Positions 21,268 through 30,327 are shown, counted from the first letter of the stretch. The stretch is DNA of 64,000 nt from Onishia taeanensis (GCF_003268885.1 NZ_QLSX01000001.1:186001-250000), one strand, 5' to 3'. Notes: generated from the letters alone by a model not told the origin. Numbers and translations: made by a program.

Positions 21268-21286
21268 TGTACCCCTAGAGGGTACA
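21268..21286. promoter_or_regulatory. palindromic operator-like site upstream of the Old Yellow Enzyme gene
   Basis: Inverted repeat TGTACCC-CTAGA-GGGTACA located 46-64 bp upstream of the oxidoreductase start. GTAC-ending half-sites around a short spacer resemble MerR-family operators that lie between -35 and -10. No MerR gene is in the window, so the regulator is unknown. Confidence 0.5.
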
Positions 21287-21360
21287 CATCATGCCGTGAG
21301 CCTTTCATATTCTCGTCGTGATGGATAGCGAGGCTCTCGCCATCCGGGTCGCTGCCAGGG

Positions 21361-21480
21361 CTGTCTTGAGGCCTCTCTTAGAAACTCTCTTAGAAACTCT
21401 CTTAGAAACTCTCTTAGAAACTCTCTTAGGAACTCTCTAAGGGGCTTTCTTCGGGGCTCTTTTCAGGGTGTCTTAAGTAT
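21361..21480. repeat. ten tandem 12-bp units downstream of the PRPP-synthetase-like gene
   Basis: Consensus CTCTCTTAGAAA. Units 21373-21420 are four perfect copies; units on both sides decay stepwise (21361-21372, and 21421-21480 in five units). It lies about 30 bp 3' of the PRPP synthetase-like gene, in the gap before the Old Yellow Enzyme gene. Perfect centre with degenerate edges suggests ongoing unit turnover. Confidence 0.95.
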
Positions 21481-21509
21481 TATTTGCCGGCTTCTATGAT
21501 CGCCATGTA

Positions 21510-22424
21510 TCAGGTGTCTCGCTGGGTGTCAGCCAGCACCTCACCCAGCGCCTTACCAAGGATAGGCGCCATGGCCACGGCGTTGCTCGGGTGGGCGATG
21601 CAGTCGGTGCTCCATACCTCGTTGACGCCGGCCTGGCGAATCACCTCTAGCGCATCGCCGGCAAACAGCGCATGCGTCACCGCCACATCGACCGAGTCGG
21701 CCCCCGCGGCCAGCACCGCCTCGATGGCACGGGCCAGGGTGTGGCCGGAACTGGCGATATCGTCCATCAGCACCACTTCCCGCCCGCACAGATCGAGATC
21801 CGGCAGCGCGATCTCGACCCGAGTGTCGCCGTGGCGCACCTTGTGGCACACCCCGTGATCGAGCCCCGTGGCAGCGGCAGCCATCTCGATCCACTGGCTC
21901 GATTCGGCATCCGGCCCCAGCAGCAGCGGGTTACTGCGTTTCTTCTGGATCAGATCCGCGAGCGTAGGCGCCCCTGAGAGCGTCAGCGCCTGAATTCGCG
22001 GCATCACCTCTTCGAGGCGCGAAATGCGATGCAGGTGAGGGTCGACGGTGATCAGCGCATCATAAAGCTCGTCGAGAAAGCCCCCGACCAGCGGCTGGCT
22101 GACGATTTCACCGGGATGGAAGGCGATATCCTGACGCATGTAGGCGAGATACGGCGCCACCAGCACCAGCCGCTTCACACCCAGCCGTCGGGCGTGGCGG
22201 GCCACCAGCAGCAGTTCCACCAGCTTGTCATTGGGCCGGTCGAGGCTTCTGTACACCACCAGCGTTCGCGGCAGGGCATCTGCCAGCGGCGGCACCAGGG
22301 TCAGCATCAGTTCCTGATCGGGAAAGTCATGGCGCTTGATGACGCTCGCCTTGAGCCCGGCCGCTTCGGCCAAGCGCAGCGCCGGCGCCGCTTCATCCTC
22401 GAAATAGGCAAGCCGGGTATCCAT
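21510..22424 (-). CDS. ribose-phosphate pyrophosphokinase-like protein paired with nucleoside phosphorylase
   Basis: 304 residues, PRPP-synthetase fold. The ATP-loop motif YMRQD, a His-bearing DPHLHRI loop and a PRPP-binding loop MDDIASSGHT are present; the last diverges from housekeeping Prs, so this is a paralogous branch. The start ATG overlaps the stop of the upstream phosphorylase gene (TGATG), indicating translational coupling and a joint pathway. It may make PRPP from the phosphorylase product or recycle ribose phosphate; direct use of ribose-1,5-bisphosphate is inference. Confidence 0.88.
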   Translation of the reverse strand: MDTRLAYFEDEAAPALRLAEAAGLKASVIKRHDFPDQELMLTLVPPLADALPRTLVVYRSLDRPNDKLVELLLVARHARRLGVKRLVLVAPYLAYMRQDIAFHPGEIVSQPLVGGFLDELYDALITVDPHLHRISRLEEVMPRIQALTLSGAPTLADLIQKKRSNPLLLGPDAESSQWIEMAAAATGLDHGVCHKVRHGDTRVEIALPDLDLCGREVVLMDDIASSGHTLARAIEAVLAAGADSVDVAVTHALFAGDALEVIRQAGVNEVWSTDCIAHPSNAVAMAPILGKALGEVLADTQRDT

Positions 22425-24079
22425 CAGAACTCCACATTCAGCCGGGTGATCTCATCCGCAAAGCCGATGCTGAAGGCGTTATCGCGCTCGCAGGACTGGC
22501 GTGCGAAGGCCATCTCGGCGTGATACGCGGCGTACACACGGTAGAGCGGCTGGCCGACCTCTACGGTATCACCGATGCGCGTCAGCAAATCGACCCCCGC
22601 CCCGGCGGGCTTCGGGGCCCCGGCCATACGCGCGATGCGCGCCAGCTTCAGGTTGTCGATGCCCGTCACCACGCCGGCTTTCGTGGCCATCACTTCAAAA
22701 CTGTGGGGCGCCAGCGGCGGATTCTCCAGGTCGAACGGCATCTCACCCTGGGCACAAATAATCGCCTGCATCTTTTCCAGCGCTCGGCCGGAATCGAGGA
22801 TATCCCGGGCGATGCCGAAGCCGTCGCCGCCACGCACGTCGGGGTCGAACTCGAGCATGCGTCCCGCCAGGCGCAGGGCCTTCTGCCTCAGGTCATTGGG
22901 CGCGTCGGGATGATGCGTTAGCACCCGCATCACATCGCGAGCTTCCAACACCGGGCCAATCCCCCGCCCGATCGGCTGGCTGCCGTCGGTGATCACCACA
23001 TCGAGGACCAGCCCCATGCGCCCGGCCACGAACTCGAACAGCTTGCGCAAGCGCCGCGCCTCGGACATGGTGCGCACCTTGGCGTGGGGCCCCACCGGCA
23101 GGTCGAGCAGCAGGTGCGTCGACCCGGCAGCCACCTTCTTCGACAGGATCGAGGCTACCATCTGCCCCGCTGAATCCAGGTACAGCGGCCGCTCGACGGC
23201 GATCAGTACGTCATCGGCCGGTGACAGCTCGCTGGTGCCGCCCCAGGCCAGGCAGCCGCGGTGGGTACGCACTATCTCTTCCAGCGTATGAAAGGGCAGA
23301 TCCACCTTGGCCAGCACCTCCATGGTATCGGCGGTGCCCGAAGGCGAGGTGATGGCGCGGGACGACGTCTTGGGGCACAAAAGGCCATGGGCCGCGACGA
23401 TCGGCACCACCAGCATCGAGGTGCGATTGCCGGGAATGCCGCCGATACAGTGCTTGTCGACCACCGGGTGCTCGTGCCAGTCCAGCCGCCGCCCGACCTG
23501 ACACATGGCATCGCTCAGGTAGAAGACTTCTTCTCGATCTAGCTCGCCCTGGCTGCAGGCGACGAGGAAGGCGGTCAGCTCGATCTTGGAGTAACGCAGC
23601 TCGGCGATATCGCGAATGATGTTCTTGAAATCCTGGCGGGACAGGCGCTCACCGGCAATCTTGCGGTGCAGGGCCGGTATCGAGGCAGGCGGCTCGGCCT
23701 GAGAGATGCTGACCGGGTGCCCTTCCGCTTCGCCAAGCGCCTTGAAGGCATCCTCGGAGAGCCCGAGCTGATGACAGGCGACGATGGCCGGATCATCAAC
23801 CACGTTGAGGCTCGCCAGGATACGATGGCCGTTTGTGCGCACCTCGACCTTTGAGAGCGCCTGGAAGCCCTCGGCGCGATAATGCCCGCAATCACGATGC
23901 AGATAGGCCACGTTCTCGCGGTAGGTGTCGATGCCGACACGGCGAAGCAGCAACGGGGTTAGGGTTTCGTCATCAAGGTGCTGCGCACCTTGGACGCTAT
24001 CACGCCCGGCTTCTGCGCCGGGACTGGTGCTGGGGATGCCGGGCCTGTTGGGCGTGCCGGGACCACTGTTCTGCGTCAT
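22424..24079 (-). CDS. thymidine phosphorylase family protein, AMP-phosphorylase-like type
   Basis: 551-residue enzyme of the TMP_2/archaeal AMP-phosphorylase type, longer than E. coli DeoA (440). It has the extra N-terminal domain (about 45-120), then the glycosyltransferase helical domain and the phosphate-binding signature [16 protein letters not shown]. Archaeal relatives phosphorolyse NMPs to ribose-1,5-bisphosphate and base. ATG 24079 is set by GGAGGG nearby; a longer in-frame reading runs through degenerate repeats and is rejected. The first 30 residues are Pro/Gly-rich and repetitive. Confidence 0.9.
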   Translation of the reverse strand: MTQNSGPGTPNRPGIPSTSPGAEAGRDSVQGAQHLDDETLTPLLLRRVGIDTYRENVAYLHRDCGHYRAEGFQALSKVEVRTNGHRILASLNVVDDPAIVACHQLGLSEDAFKALGEAEGHPVSISQAEPPASIPALHRKIAGERLSRQDFKNIIRDIAELRYSKIELTAFLVACSQGELDREEVFYLSDAMCQVGRRLDWHEHPVVDKHCIGGIPGNRTSMLVVPIVAAHGLLCPKTSSRAITSPSGTADTMEVLAKVDLPFHTLEEIVRTHRGCLAWGGTSELSPADDVLIAVERPLYLDSAGQMVASILSKKVAAGSTHLLLDLPVGPHAKVRTMSEARRLRKLFEFVAGRMGLVLDVVITDGSQPIGRGIGPVLEARDVMRVLTHHPDAPNDLRQKALRLAGRMLEFDPDVRGGDGFGIARDILDSGRALEKMQAIICAQGEMPFDLENPPLAPHSFEVMATKAGVVTGIDNLKLARIARMAGAPKPAGAGVDLLTRIGDTVEVGQPLYRVYAAYHAEMAFARQSCERDNAFSIGFADEITRLNVEF

Positions 24080-24139
24080 CGATGCCCTCCGGTCAGGGCC
24101 AGGCAGCCGACCTGAATGGCCCGTTCTCCCTCTGTGACG

Positions 24140-24243
24140 GGAAATGTAGCTGAGACTGTACCTGAGTGACTGAACCTGAGATTGTGCCTGTGACTGGGAA
24201 CGTACCTGGGAATATGACTGTGCTTGGGAATGCAACTGTGACC
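24140..24243. repeat. degenerate 12/18-bp tandem array upstream of the phosphorylase gene
   Basis: Units begin TGAG or TGGG and end in TACC-, AACC- or TGCC-like ends, such as TGAGACTGTACC and TGAGATTGTGCC. Unit lengths are mainly 12 and 18 bp, with one of about 14 and one of about 19. It fills the gap between the phosphorylase start and the GNAT stop. Confidence 0.7.
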
Positions 24244-24252
24244 GATTTAAGC

Positions 24253-24735
24253 CTAGCAGTGCTGGTCGCTCGACGGCGCATCTGTCGTCGGTTCAGCTCT
24301 GATCTCCGCGACCATCTCACCGTTGCTCAGCCCTACCTCGTGAAACCCCAGGCTCTCGTAAAAGTCACTGGCCACTTCATTGCCCGGCACATAGCAAACC
24401 GTGATGCGCTCCGCGCCCTCCTGCTCAAGGAGCGCATCCAGCGTCAGGCGCATGCCCTTGCGACCGATGCCGCAGTGCTGAAAATCGCTGCCCACCATCA
24501 GACGATAGATATTGAATTCCCGCGGCTTGCCTTCATAGGCAAGCGACTCATACATGATAAAGCCCACCGGCTCATCACCGACGCAGATCGCCCGCGCCAC
24601 GCTATGTTCGCTGAACAGTGATTCGGCAATGGAATAGGCATTATCCGCCACGAATCGACGCTGCTCGTCCGACACGTTCAGGCGTGCCACCTGATCCCAG
24701 TTATGCTTCGTGATGGGTTCCAGAAAGACCTTCAT
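24253..24735 (-). CDS. GNAT family N-acetyltransferase (spermidine/spermine acetyltransferase-like)
   Basis: About 160 residues. Acetyl-CoA-binding motif [11 protein letters not shown] follows beta-strand FNIYRLMVG, and YESLGF is the usual C-terminal motif. Relatives PaiA and BltD acetylate polyamines, but the substrate is not predictable. ATG 24735 is preferred since AAGGA lies 8 nt upstream; 24756 is an in-frame alternative. Flanked on both sides by tandem-repeat arrays. Confidence 0.88.
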   Translation of the reverse strand: MKVFLEPITKHNWDQVARLNVSDEQRRFVADNAYSIAESLFSEHSVARAICVGDEPVGFIMYESLAYEGKPREFNIYRLMVGSDFQHCGIGRKGMRLTLDALLEQEGAERITVCYVPGNEVASDFYESLGFHEVGLSNGEMVAEIRAEPTTDAPSSDQHC

Positions 24736-24854
24736 CGCAACCATCCTTTTCGCCATGCCCTCAGGGCTGACGGTTCATGAAGCATGAGACGCCGTATCGG
24801 GTTTGATCGTATTTCATGCAAGTGCTGATGCTACCCCTCACTATAGATCAGTGA

Positions 24855-25004
24855 GCGGAAAGGCTCGTGATGAGATCGCCGGCGTTGAGAAGGGCCTAGG
24901 TGGGATGGCCTTAGGCGGGATAGCCCTAGATGAGATGGCCCTGAGTGGGAAAGCCAGAGAAGAAATGGCAGGTAATAGAAAGCCCCGTGGAGAAACGCCA
25001 AGCG
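24855..25004. repeat. ten tandem degenerate 15-bp units between the GNAT and YrbL genes
   Basis: Consensus about RTGRGAWRGCCNNRG, with unit starts every 15 bp from 24855 to 24990. The clearest copies are 24900-24944 (GTGGGATGGCCTTAG, GCGGGATAGCCCTAG, ATGAGATGGCCCTGA). It is 50 bp beyond the 3' end of the YrbL gene. Strict 15-bp spacing is kept although the sequence has drifted. Confidence 0.9.
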
Positions 25005-25056
25005 CTCGATACAGCCAACACCAGTCGGCTGAGACACCCATCACAGGGGTGTCACC

Positions 25057-25740
25057 TCACGCGCATATTTCATCTACTGTATCGAAAAGGGTGACTTCCT
25101 GGCGTTTCCACTGCCGCTTGGTCTTGATCCGGGAAAAGGACAGACACCGCTGATAGAGCGTAAATTTCCAGTCAGGCTTGCGGCTACCGAACCCGTCCAC
25201 CAGCACTAGGCTCGCGTCACTTTCGCCATCACCGGGGCGGACCATGAGGTTATCGGTATTCAAATCCGAGACCACAACAGCGTACTTGGTCGCCCATTTC
25301 TTCAGCTCAGCCAGCATTCGGACGAGCTGGTCGCGACTCACCTGTTCCTTGTGCAGGGCCTCACGCAGGGTCAGCGCTGACCCTCCGCAGTCTTCCTGGA
25401 CGCGTTCCATGGCGAGCCCCGCGCCCTGGTGGGTATTCACCCAGCCATAGCAATCGACAATGTGCGTCAGCGGTACTTGCCGCTTTTTAAGGTGATTGAG
25501 GTAGAACCATTCAACGATGCTCTGCTCTTGGCACTCCTCCCAGCGATCCTGGTGGCGCGCCACCTTGATGCATTGGCCGGCATCACCAGGATGAACGAAA
25601 CAGTCACGCTTGTTTCCGCGGCCAATACGCAGGCTGTCATCGAGTCTTAGCGCCGCCTGATCAGAGACCTCTGGAATAAAATACTTCAAAACCTTTCCTT
25701 GTTGCCTGCGCGGAACCGCAATCCGGCGGTCATTCACCAT
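25057..25740 (-). CDS. YrbL family protein
   Basis: 227-residue protein of the PhoP-regulated YrbL family, which has a protein-kinase-like fold. Visible are LRIGRGNKRDCFVHP (nucleotide-loop-like), KVARH, SDLNTDNLMV (equivalent to a catalytic/metal HxDxxxxN loop but with SD) and VDGFGS (DFG-like). Function is unknown. The 245-bp AT-rich region upstream (25741-25985) likely holds its promoter and that of the divergent DsbA-family gene. Confidence 0.88.
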   Translation of the reverse strand: MVNDRRIAVPRRQQGKVLKYFIPEVSDQAALRLDDSLRIGRGNKRDCFVHPGDAGQCIKVARHQDRWEECQEQSIVEWFYLNHLKKRQVPLTHIVDCYGWVNTHQGAGLAMERVQEDCGGSALTLREALHKEQVSRDQLVRMLAELKKWATKYAVVVSDLNTDNLMVRPGDGESDASLVLVDGFGSRKPDWKFTLYQRCLSFSRIKTKRQWKRQEVTLFDTVDEICA

Positions 25741-25997
25741 TCAATGCCCATCTTCACCCTACGGCGTTCTTGCACCTTAACGAACGAGTGACATCATTAG
25801 CAGAACGGCACATAAAAAGATGACAATAATATTTAGCCCGCTAAAAAAGTCAACGCGAAGTACTCGCTGCGTTCAGCCAGAGTGAGCCCGTCAACCGCCT
25901 GAACACCCCACGGCGGGAGCCGATTCGGCAGGAGCGCATTTGGCTGAGAGGTGCTGGCGGGCTAAGGTGTGGCGATATTTACGCGATGAGGCACCCC

Positions 25998-26666
25998 ATG
26001 AGCTCACCTCGCATCACCATCGATGTATTCAGCGACTATGTCTGCCCCTTCTGCTATCTGGAGGAGCCCGAGCTGGAAGCGCTAAAGGCCCGCTTCGGTG
26101 AGGCAATCGACATTCGCTGGCGGGCCTTCGAGCTGCGCCCCGAGCCCGCACCGACGCTGGAGCCGGACGGCGACTATCTGCACGATATCTGGGGACGCGC
26201 CGTTTACCCCATGGCCGAAGAACGCGGCATGACGCTACGCTTGCCGCGTATCCAGCCTCGCTCTCGGCTGGCCCATGAGGCGACCGCCTGGGCCAGAGAC
26301 GTCGATGCCCAGAGCACCGACGAGAAGACCGCTACCGTCGAAGATATCGATGCCGCCGACACCCTGCGCTCGGCACTGTTTCGTGGCTTTTTCGAAGACA
26401 GCCTGGACCTGGCGGACCCGACGGCACTGGTGGCAGTGGCAAATGACCTCGGTCTGGATGGCGAGTCGCTCGAGAAAGCGCTGGATGAAAGGCGCTATCG
26501 CGAGCAGGTACTGGCTGACCAGCAGGCCGCTCAGGAGCTGGGTATTCAAGGCGTGCCAGGACTACGTTTCTCGCTTAACGGCGAGCATGCCGGCATCCTC
26601 GAAGGCGCCCAGCCGCGACGCCAGCTGCTGCTGGCCGTGGAGCGACTGCTAGACCTGATGGACTAA
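25998..26666 (+). CDS. DsbA family oxidoreductase (FrnE-like)
   Basis: 222-residue thioredoxin-fold protein with an inserted helical domain and active site CPFC (C16, C19) after FSDYV. No signal peptide, so it acts in the cytoplasm, like FrnE and 2-hydroxychromene-2-carboxylate isomerase relatives. The cis-proline region is IQGVPGLRF. ATG 25998 is chosen with TGAGG 6 nt upstream; ATG 25986 lacks a site. Possible role in disulfide handling under oxidative stress. Confidence 0.9.
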   Translation: MSSPRITIDVFSDYVCPFCYLEEPELEALKARFGEAIDIRWRAFELRPEPAPTLEPDGDYLHDIWGRAVYPMAEERGMTLRLPRIQPRSRLAHEATAWARDVDAQSTDEKTATVEDIDAADTLRSALFRGFFEDSLDLADPTALVAVANDLGLDGESLEKALDERRYREQVLADQQAAQELGIQGVPGLRFSLNGEHAGILEGAQPRRQLLLAVERLLDLMD

Positions 26667-26685
26667 CCCACCCCATGCCAGCCCG

Positions 26686-27600
26686 ATGAGAGAGCGCATG
26701 CCCGACGGCCCGATCACAGTCTTCGGCGGCACCGGCTTTTTGGGCCGGGCTATCGTGCGTGAGCTGCTGGAAGCCGGCCACAGCGTGCGCATCGCCGCCC
26801 GCTCACCTCGCCTGCCCGAGGGCATCGATGATGGTGACCCCATCAGCCTTTGCAGCGCTGACATTCAGGATGAGGCCAGCGTCGCCAAGGTGCTGGCCGG
26901 CGCCGGCGGCGTCGTCAATGCGGTAAGCCTGTATGTGGAATCGCGCCGACTGACGTTTGACGCCATCCACGTCGAGGCGGCCGGCCGACTGGCCAGACTC
27001 GCCCGCGAGGCCGGCATCAGCCGGCTGGTGCATGTCTCCGGAATCGGCGTCGACGAACATTCGACGTCGCGGTATATAAGCGCCCGCGCCCGGGGCGAAG
27101 CGGCCGTGCTCAAGGCATTCCCCAAGGCCACGCTGCTGCGCCCCAGCGTGCTGTTTGGGCCCGATGACGCCTTCCTGTCAGCGTTGGAAAAGCTCACCCG
27201 CTTGCCAGTGATCCCCCTGTTTGGCCAGGGCGAGGCGCAGCTACAGCCCGTCCATGTGCGGGATGTCGCCCGCGCGGTAGGAAAAATGCTGGGACCGCGT
27301 CCGCCGGCCTGGCGGCTCTTCGAGCTGGGCGGCGAAGACGCAATGCGCTATCGCGATATCATCATGCTAGTGATGGCCCACTTACGCCGTGATCACCCGC
27401 TGGTGCCCATTCCCATGCCGGTATGGCGCTTCCTGGCCACCCTGCTCTCGCCCCTGCCAAGCCCCCTGCTGACTCACGACCAGTTGTCGCTGCTGGCGCT
27501 GGACAACATCGTCGGCCGTCATGTCGGCACCTTCAGCGACCTGGGCATCATTCCCCGCTCACTACGCGAGAGCCTGCCCAGTTGTTTGATCACCGACTGA
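26686..27600 (+). CDS. complex I NDUFA9-like NAD(P)-binding protein
   Basis: 304-residue atypical short-chain dehydrogenase. Rossmann motif FGGTGFLG lies near the N-terminus, followed by RLVHVSGIG and RPSVLFGPDD, typical of the NDUFA9/YcfL-like group. There is no clear YxxxK in place, so a cofactor-binding rather than catalytic role is possible. ATG 26698 is an alternative start. It lies 19 bp after the DsbA-like gene. The stop codon is the first triplet of a 12-bp tandem array. Confidence 0.88.
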   Translation: MRERMPDGPITVFGGTGFLGRAIVRELLEAGHSVRIAARSPRLPEGIDDGDPISLCSADIQDEASVAKVLAGAGGVVNAVSLYVESRRLTFDAIHVEAAGRLARLAREAGISRLVHVSGIGVDEHSTSRYISARARGEAAVLKAFPKATLLRPSVLFGPDDAFLSALEKLTRLPVIPLFGQGEAQLQPVHVRDVARAVGKMLGPRPPAWRLFELGGEDAMRYRDIIMLVMAHLRRDHPLVPIPMPVWRFLATLLSPLPSPLLTHDQLSLLALDNIVGRHVGTFSDLGIIPRSLRESLPSCLITD

Positions 27601-27645
27601 ATACAGGACTTAACACAGGACTTAACACAGGACTTAACACAGGAC
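27598..27645 (+). repeat. four tandem 12-bp units beginning at a stop codon
   Basis: TGAATACAGGAC followed by three perfect copies of TTAACACAGGAC. The TGA of unit 1 is the stop codon of the NDUFA9-like gene. The perfect copies suggest recent expansion. Confidence 0.95.
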
Positions 27646-27754
27646 GAAACTATCCTTCACCGAGCTGAGACCGTTGTCCTCCTCGAGTTTGCTACGCTGT
27701 AGGCATGGCTCGTCACCGCATTTATGCATCCACGGATCAGGAGGGTGAATCGCC

Positions 27755-28303
27755 ATGTCGCTTACATCATCAAAGATGATCCAACTGGGCAGACCCATGC
27801 CGGCCTTCGACCTTCGGGATGCCCACGGCAAATCGTTCAGCAGTAAGCAGTTCCTTGGCAGTCCCTTGCTGGTGGCCTTTATCTGCAATCACTGCCCGTT
27901 CGTTAAGCACATCGCCTATGCATTTTCCGATTTTTCTCAGGAGTATCACGATCACGGGCTGGAGATCGTTGCCATCAACAGCAACGACTTCACGAGACAC
28001 CCCGATGACAGCCCGGAGCAGATGATCGAAGAGGAACGCCGGCGCGGCTACACCTTTCCTTACCTGATTGACGAGACGCAGAGGGTCGCCAGCGACTTTG
28101 ATGCCGCCTGCACGCCGGACTTCTTCCTGTTTGACCGCCACCACCTGCTGGCTTACCACGGCCAATTCGATTCCAGCCGCCCCAGCAAGGACCTGCCGGT
28201 AACCGGCAAAGACTTACGAGCCGCCGCCGATTTGGTGCTCTCGGGCGATGCCCCGGACCCGGACCAGATGCCGTCGAGCGGCTGCAACATCAAGTGGAAA
28301 TAG
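27755..28303 (+). CDS. thioredoxin family protein (AhpC/TSA-type redoxin)
   Basis: 182-residue thioredoxin-fold protein with CNHCPF redox motif, FDRHHLLAYHGQFD and the C-terminal SSGCNIKWK, which together mark the small redoxin family related to peroxiredoxins and ResA. No signal peptide. AGGAGGG precedes ATG 27755. Probably a cytoplasmic thiol reductase or peroxide-handling enzyme; substrate unknown. Confidence 0.9.
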   Translation: MSLTSSKMIQLGRPMPAFDLRDAHGKSFSSKQFLGSPLLVAFICNHCPFVKHIAYAFSDFSQEYHDHGLEIVAINSNDFTRHPDDSPEQMIEEERRRGYTFPYLIDETQRVASDFDAACTPDFFLFDRHHLLAYHGQFDSSRPSKDLPVTGKDLRAAADLVLSGDAPDPDQMPSSGCNIKWK

Positions 28304-28445
28304 CCGAGTTAAATAGAAGTTGGCCCGGCGCTGAATACGAATGGTGACGCCACCGCCGTTCGACGATGGCGCTGCAGAGTGGCGTTCGGTCATGCGCTGT
28401 CCTTCGCGGTACTTCGCAGTGTGGAAGAGGGGGAAGCCTCTCTCG

Positions 28446-29387
28446 CTACAGCTTCCAGGGCAGCGGCGGCGGCGTAAGGGGCGCGCCGTCGTAATCGGGA
28501 ATGCTGCCGAAGCGCTGGCTGCCGGCTTCCCAGTCCTGCTGCGCCTCCGCGATCTCGGCCTTGCTGTGGCCGACGAAGTTCCACCAGATGAGGATCTCCT
28601 CGTCCAGCGGCTCGCCGCCGACCAGAATGACCCGGCCACCCGCTGGGAGTGACAGGGTGACGGCCTCTCGCCCGCGGCCCAGATAGGCCATCTCGTTGGT
28701 CGGAAAGGTTTCGCCTTCGATGTCCAGTTCGCCTTCGAGGGGTAACACGCCGTACTCGAAGTCTGCCCGCAGCGAAAGCCTCAAGGTGCTGGCCTCTCGG
28801 CTGACCAGATCCAACCCCACCAGCGGCGAGAACGCCAGCGTCGGCGCCCGCCGGCCGGCGAACTCACCGGTCAGCAACGTGAAAGCGACGCCCTGCTCTT
28901 CCCAGGACGGCAGGTCGGGATAATGATCGAAGCGCGGGTCGGTGCGGCGATCCGCTTCAGGCAGCGCGATCCACAGCTGGGCGGCATGCAGCTGAGTCTC
29001 GCCGGGGACCGACTCTTCGGTGTGGCTGATGCCACGCCCCGCGGTCATCAGGTTGACCTGGCCGGGGCGAATCACCTGCTGGTTGCCCTGGCTGTCGCGG
29101 TGCAGGATTTCGCCCTCGATCATCCAGGTGAACGTCTGCAGGCCGATGTGCGGATGGGGGCCAACCCGCAACCCACGGGAGTCGCCCTTGAAGACGCTCG
29201 GCCCGGCATGATCGAGGAAGCACCAGGCCCCCACCAGCCGGCGCTGCCGCGAAGGCAGCACACGATTGACGGGAATTCCCCCAACATCGGCGGTACGAGG
29301 CGTAACGTGCTGAATCTGGTGCTTGCCCTCGACGACCGGGCAGTCGCGGGACGACCCCAGGTCGCGATCTTCAACGAGAGTGCTCAT
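28446..29387 (-). CDS. pirin family protein
   Basis: 313-residue bicupin. The N-terminal cupin has the metal-ligand motif PHPHIGLQT plus downstream His and Glu (ILHRDS, ISHTEES); the C-terminal cupin is present. Bacterial pirins such as YhhW can act as quercetinases or bind enzymes; the role here is unknown. GGAAGG lies 7 nt upstream of ATG 29387. Convergent with the redoxin gene. Confidence 0.93.
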   Translation of the reverse strand: MSTLVEDRDLGSSRDCPVVEGKHQIQHVTPRTADVGGIPVNRVLPSRQRRLVGAWCFLDHAGPSVFKGDSRGLRVGPHPHIGLQTFTWMIEGEILHRDSQGNQQVIRPGQVNLMTAGRGISHTEESVPGETQLHAAQLWIALPEADRRTDPRFDHYPDLPSWEEQGVAFTLLTGEFAGRRAPTLAFSPLVGLDLVSREASTLRLSLRADFEYGVLPLEGELDIEGETFPTNEMAYLGRGREAVTLSLPAGGRVILVGGEPLDEEILIWWNFVGHSKAEIAEAQQDWEAGSQRFGSIPDYDGAPLTPPPLPWKL

Positions 29388-29850
29388 GGATGTACCTTCC
29401 GAATGTCATGAATGGAGACTCGGCCTTACGTGGGCGCTAGCCCACGGCGATCAGCCCTGACTCCGCTGAGTGTAGCTCTGCATCCGTTTGGCGTAGGCGG
29501 GCAGATAAGGGAGCCGGCTGATATCCACTCGCCTTACCGCTGAGGGTCGTCGCTTAGTCATCGCTTACTGGCAATAGCCCAGGTGCGGCGCCTGGCACCA
29601 GCATGCCACCAAAACAAAAACGCCCGCCCCGGCAAACCGGGTCGGGCGTGATTTAAAGCCAGTCGCGTCATTCAGAACGAAAGGCTAAACGGGGCAGTTT
29701 TCTGAACGGTGCTTCTGGAAGCTCTTTTGAAAGCTCCTCTCAACGGTCATGCTGCGGCCTCGTCGGGGCGGCCAGAGATAACCACCTCGGATCATCTCTG
29801 GCCATCACCGTTCGACAAGGGCATCAAGGCTCAAGAGCACAACTCAAGAT
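29388..29850. other. intergenic region with one terminator hairpin
   Basis: 463 bp. Apart from the hairpin at 29620-29649 and the presumed pirin promoter near its right-hand start, I see no gene, repeat or RNA. Open frames here lack family features. Confidence 0.6.
29620..29649 (-). terminator. Rho-independent terminator downstream of the PEBP gene
   Basis: Read on the minus strand: ACGCCCG-A-CCCGG, loop TTTG, CCGGG-C-CGGGCGT, then TTTTTG. One mismatch in a 13-bp stem. It lies 200 bp beyond the stop codon of the PEBP-family gene. Closely similar to the hairpin at 35628-35656. Confidence 0.8.
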
Positions 29851-30327
29851 TCAGTCGCGGCGATAGATGCCGACCAGGCGGTTCATGCCAAGAATATGCG
29901 GCTCAAGCTTGGTCAGCAGCTCGGGCTGCGTCAGGCCCTCGGGCAGATCGGTTTGCGCATCCAGCGCCAGCACCCAGAAGTAGTACAGGTGGTCACCATG
30001 GCCTTCCGGCGGCATCGGGCCGCTGTAGCCGTTCTTGCCGGTATCGTTGACGCCACTGGTACCCACGGTTGTGGCCTCATCAAGCGACATGGTGTCGGCC
30101 GGCAGGTTGTAGAGCAGCCAGTGCACGAAGCCGTAGCTGCCATTCTGTACCAGCGGCGCATCCGGGTCATGGCAGATCACCGCGAAGCCCTTGGTGCCTT
30201 CGGGAGCGTCCGTCCAGTTGAGGGCCGGCGAGACGTTCTCTCCTTCCCCGGTGTGTTTGGCGGGAATTGCCCCGTGGGCAGAGAACGCGGAACTGGTGAG
30301 CTGCATGCTCGAGGGTGCAAAAGCCAT
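29851..30327 (-). CDS. YbhB/YbcL family Raf-kinase-inhibitor-like (PEBP) protein
   Basis: 158-residue phosphatidylethanolamine-binding-protein fold. The ligand-site motifs CHDPDAP and GPMPPEGHGDHLYYF are intact. No signal peptide. Function in bacteria is not established. GGAG with good spacing precedes ATG 30327. Confidence 0.93.
   Translation of the reverse strand: MAFAPSSMQLTSSAFSAHGAIPAKHTGEGENVSPALNWTDAPEGTKGFAVICHDPDAPLVQNGSYGFVHWLLYNLPADTMSLDEATTVGTSGVNDTGKNGYSGPMPPEGHGDHLYYFWVLALDAQTDLPEGLTQPELLTKLEPHILGMNRLVGIYRRD

Noticed and set aside
24080-24235. Extended N-terminus for the phosphorylase gene
   Set aside because: The extra 52 residues (Ser/Gln-rich) come from the degenerate repeat array; a good ribosome-binding site precedes ATG 24079.
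21361-25004. CRISPR array
   Set aside because: Units are 12-18 bp, contiguous and without spacers; no cas genes nearby.
29709-30050. 113-codon open frame upstream of the PEBP stop
   Set aside because: Overlaps the PEBP gene antisense, lacks any family feature and has no ribosome site.
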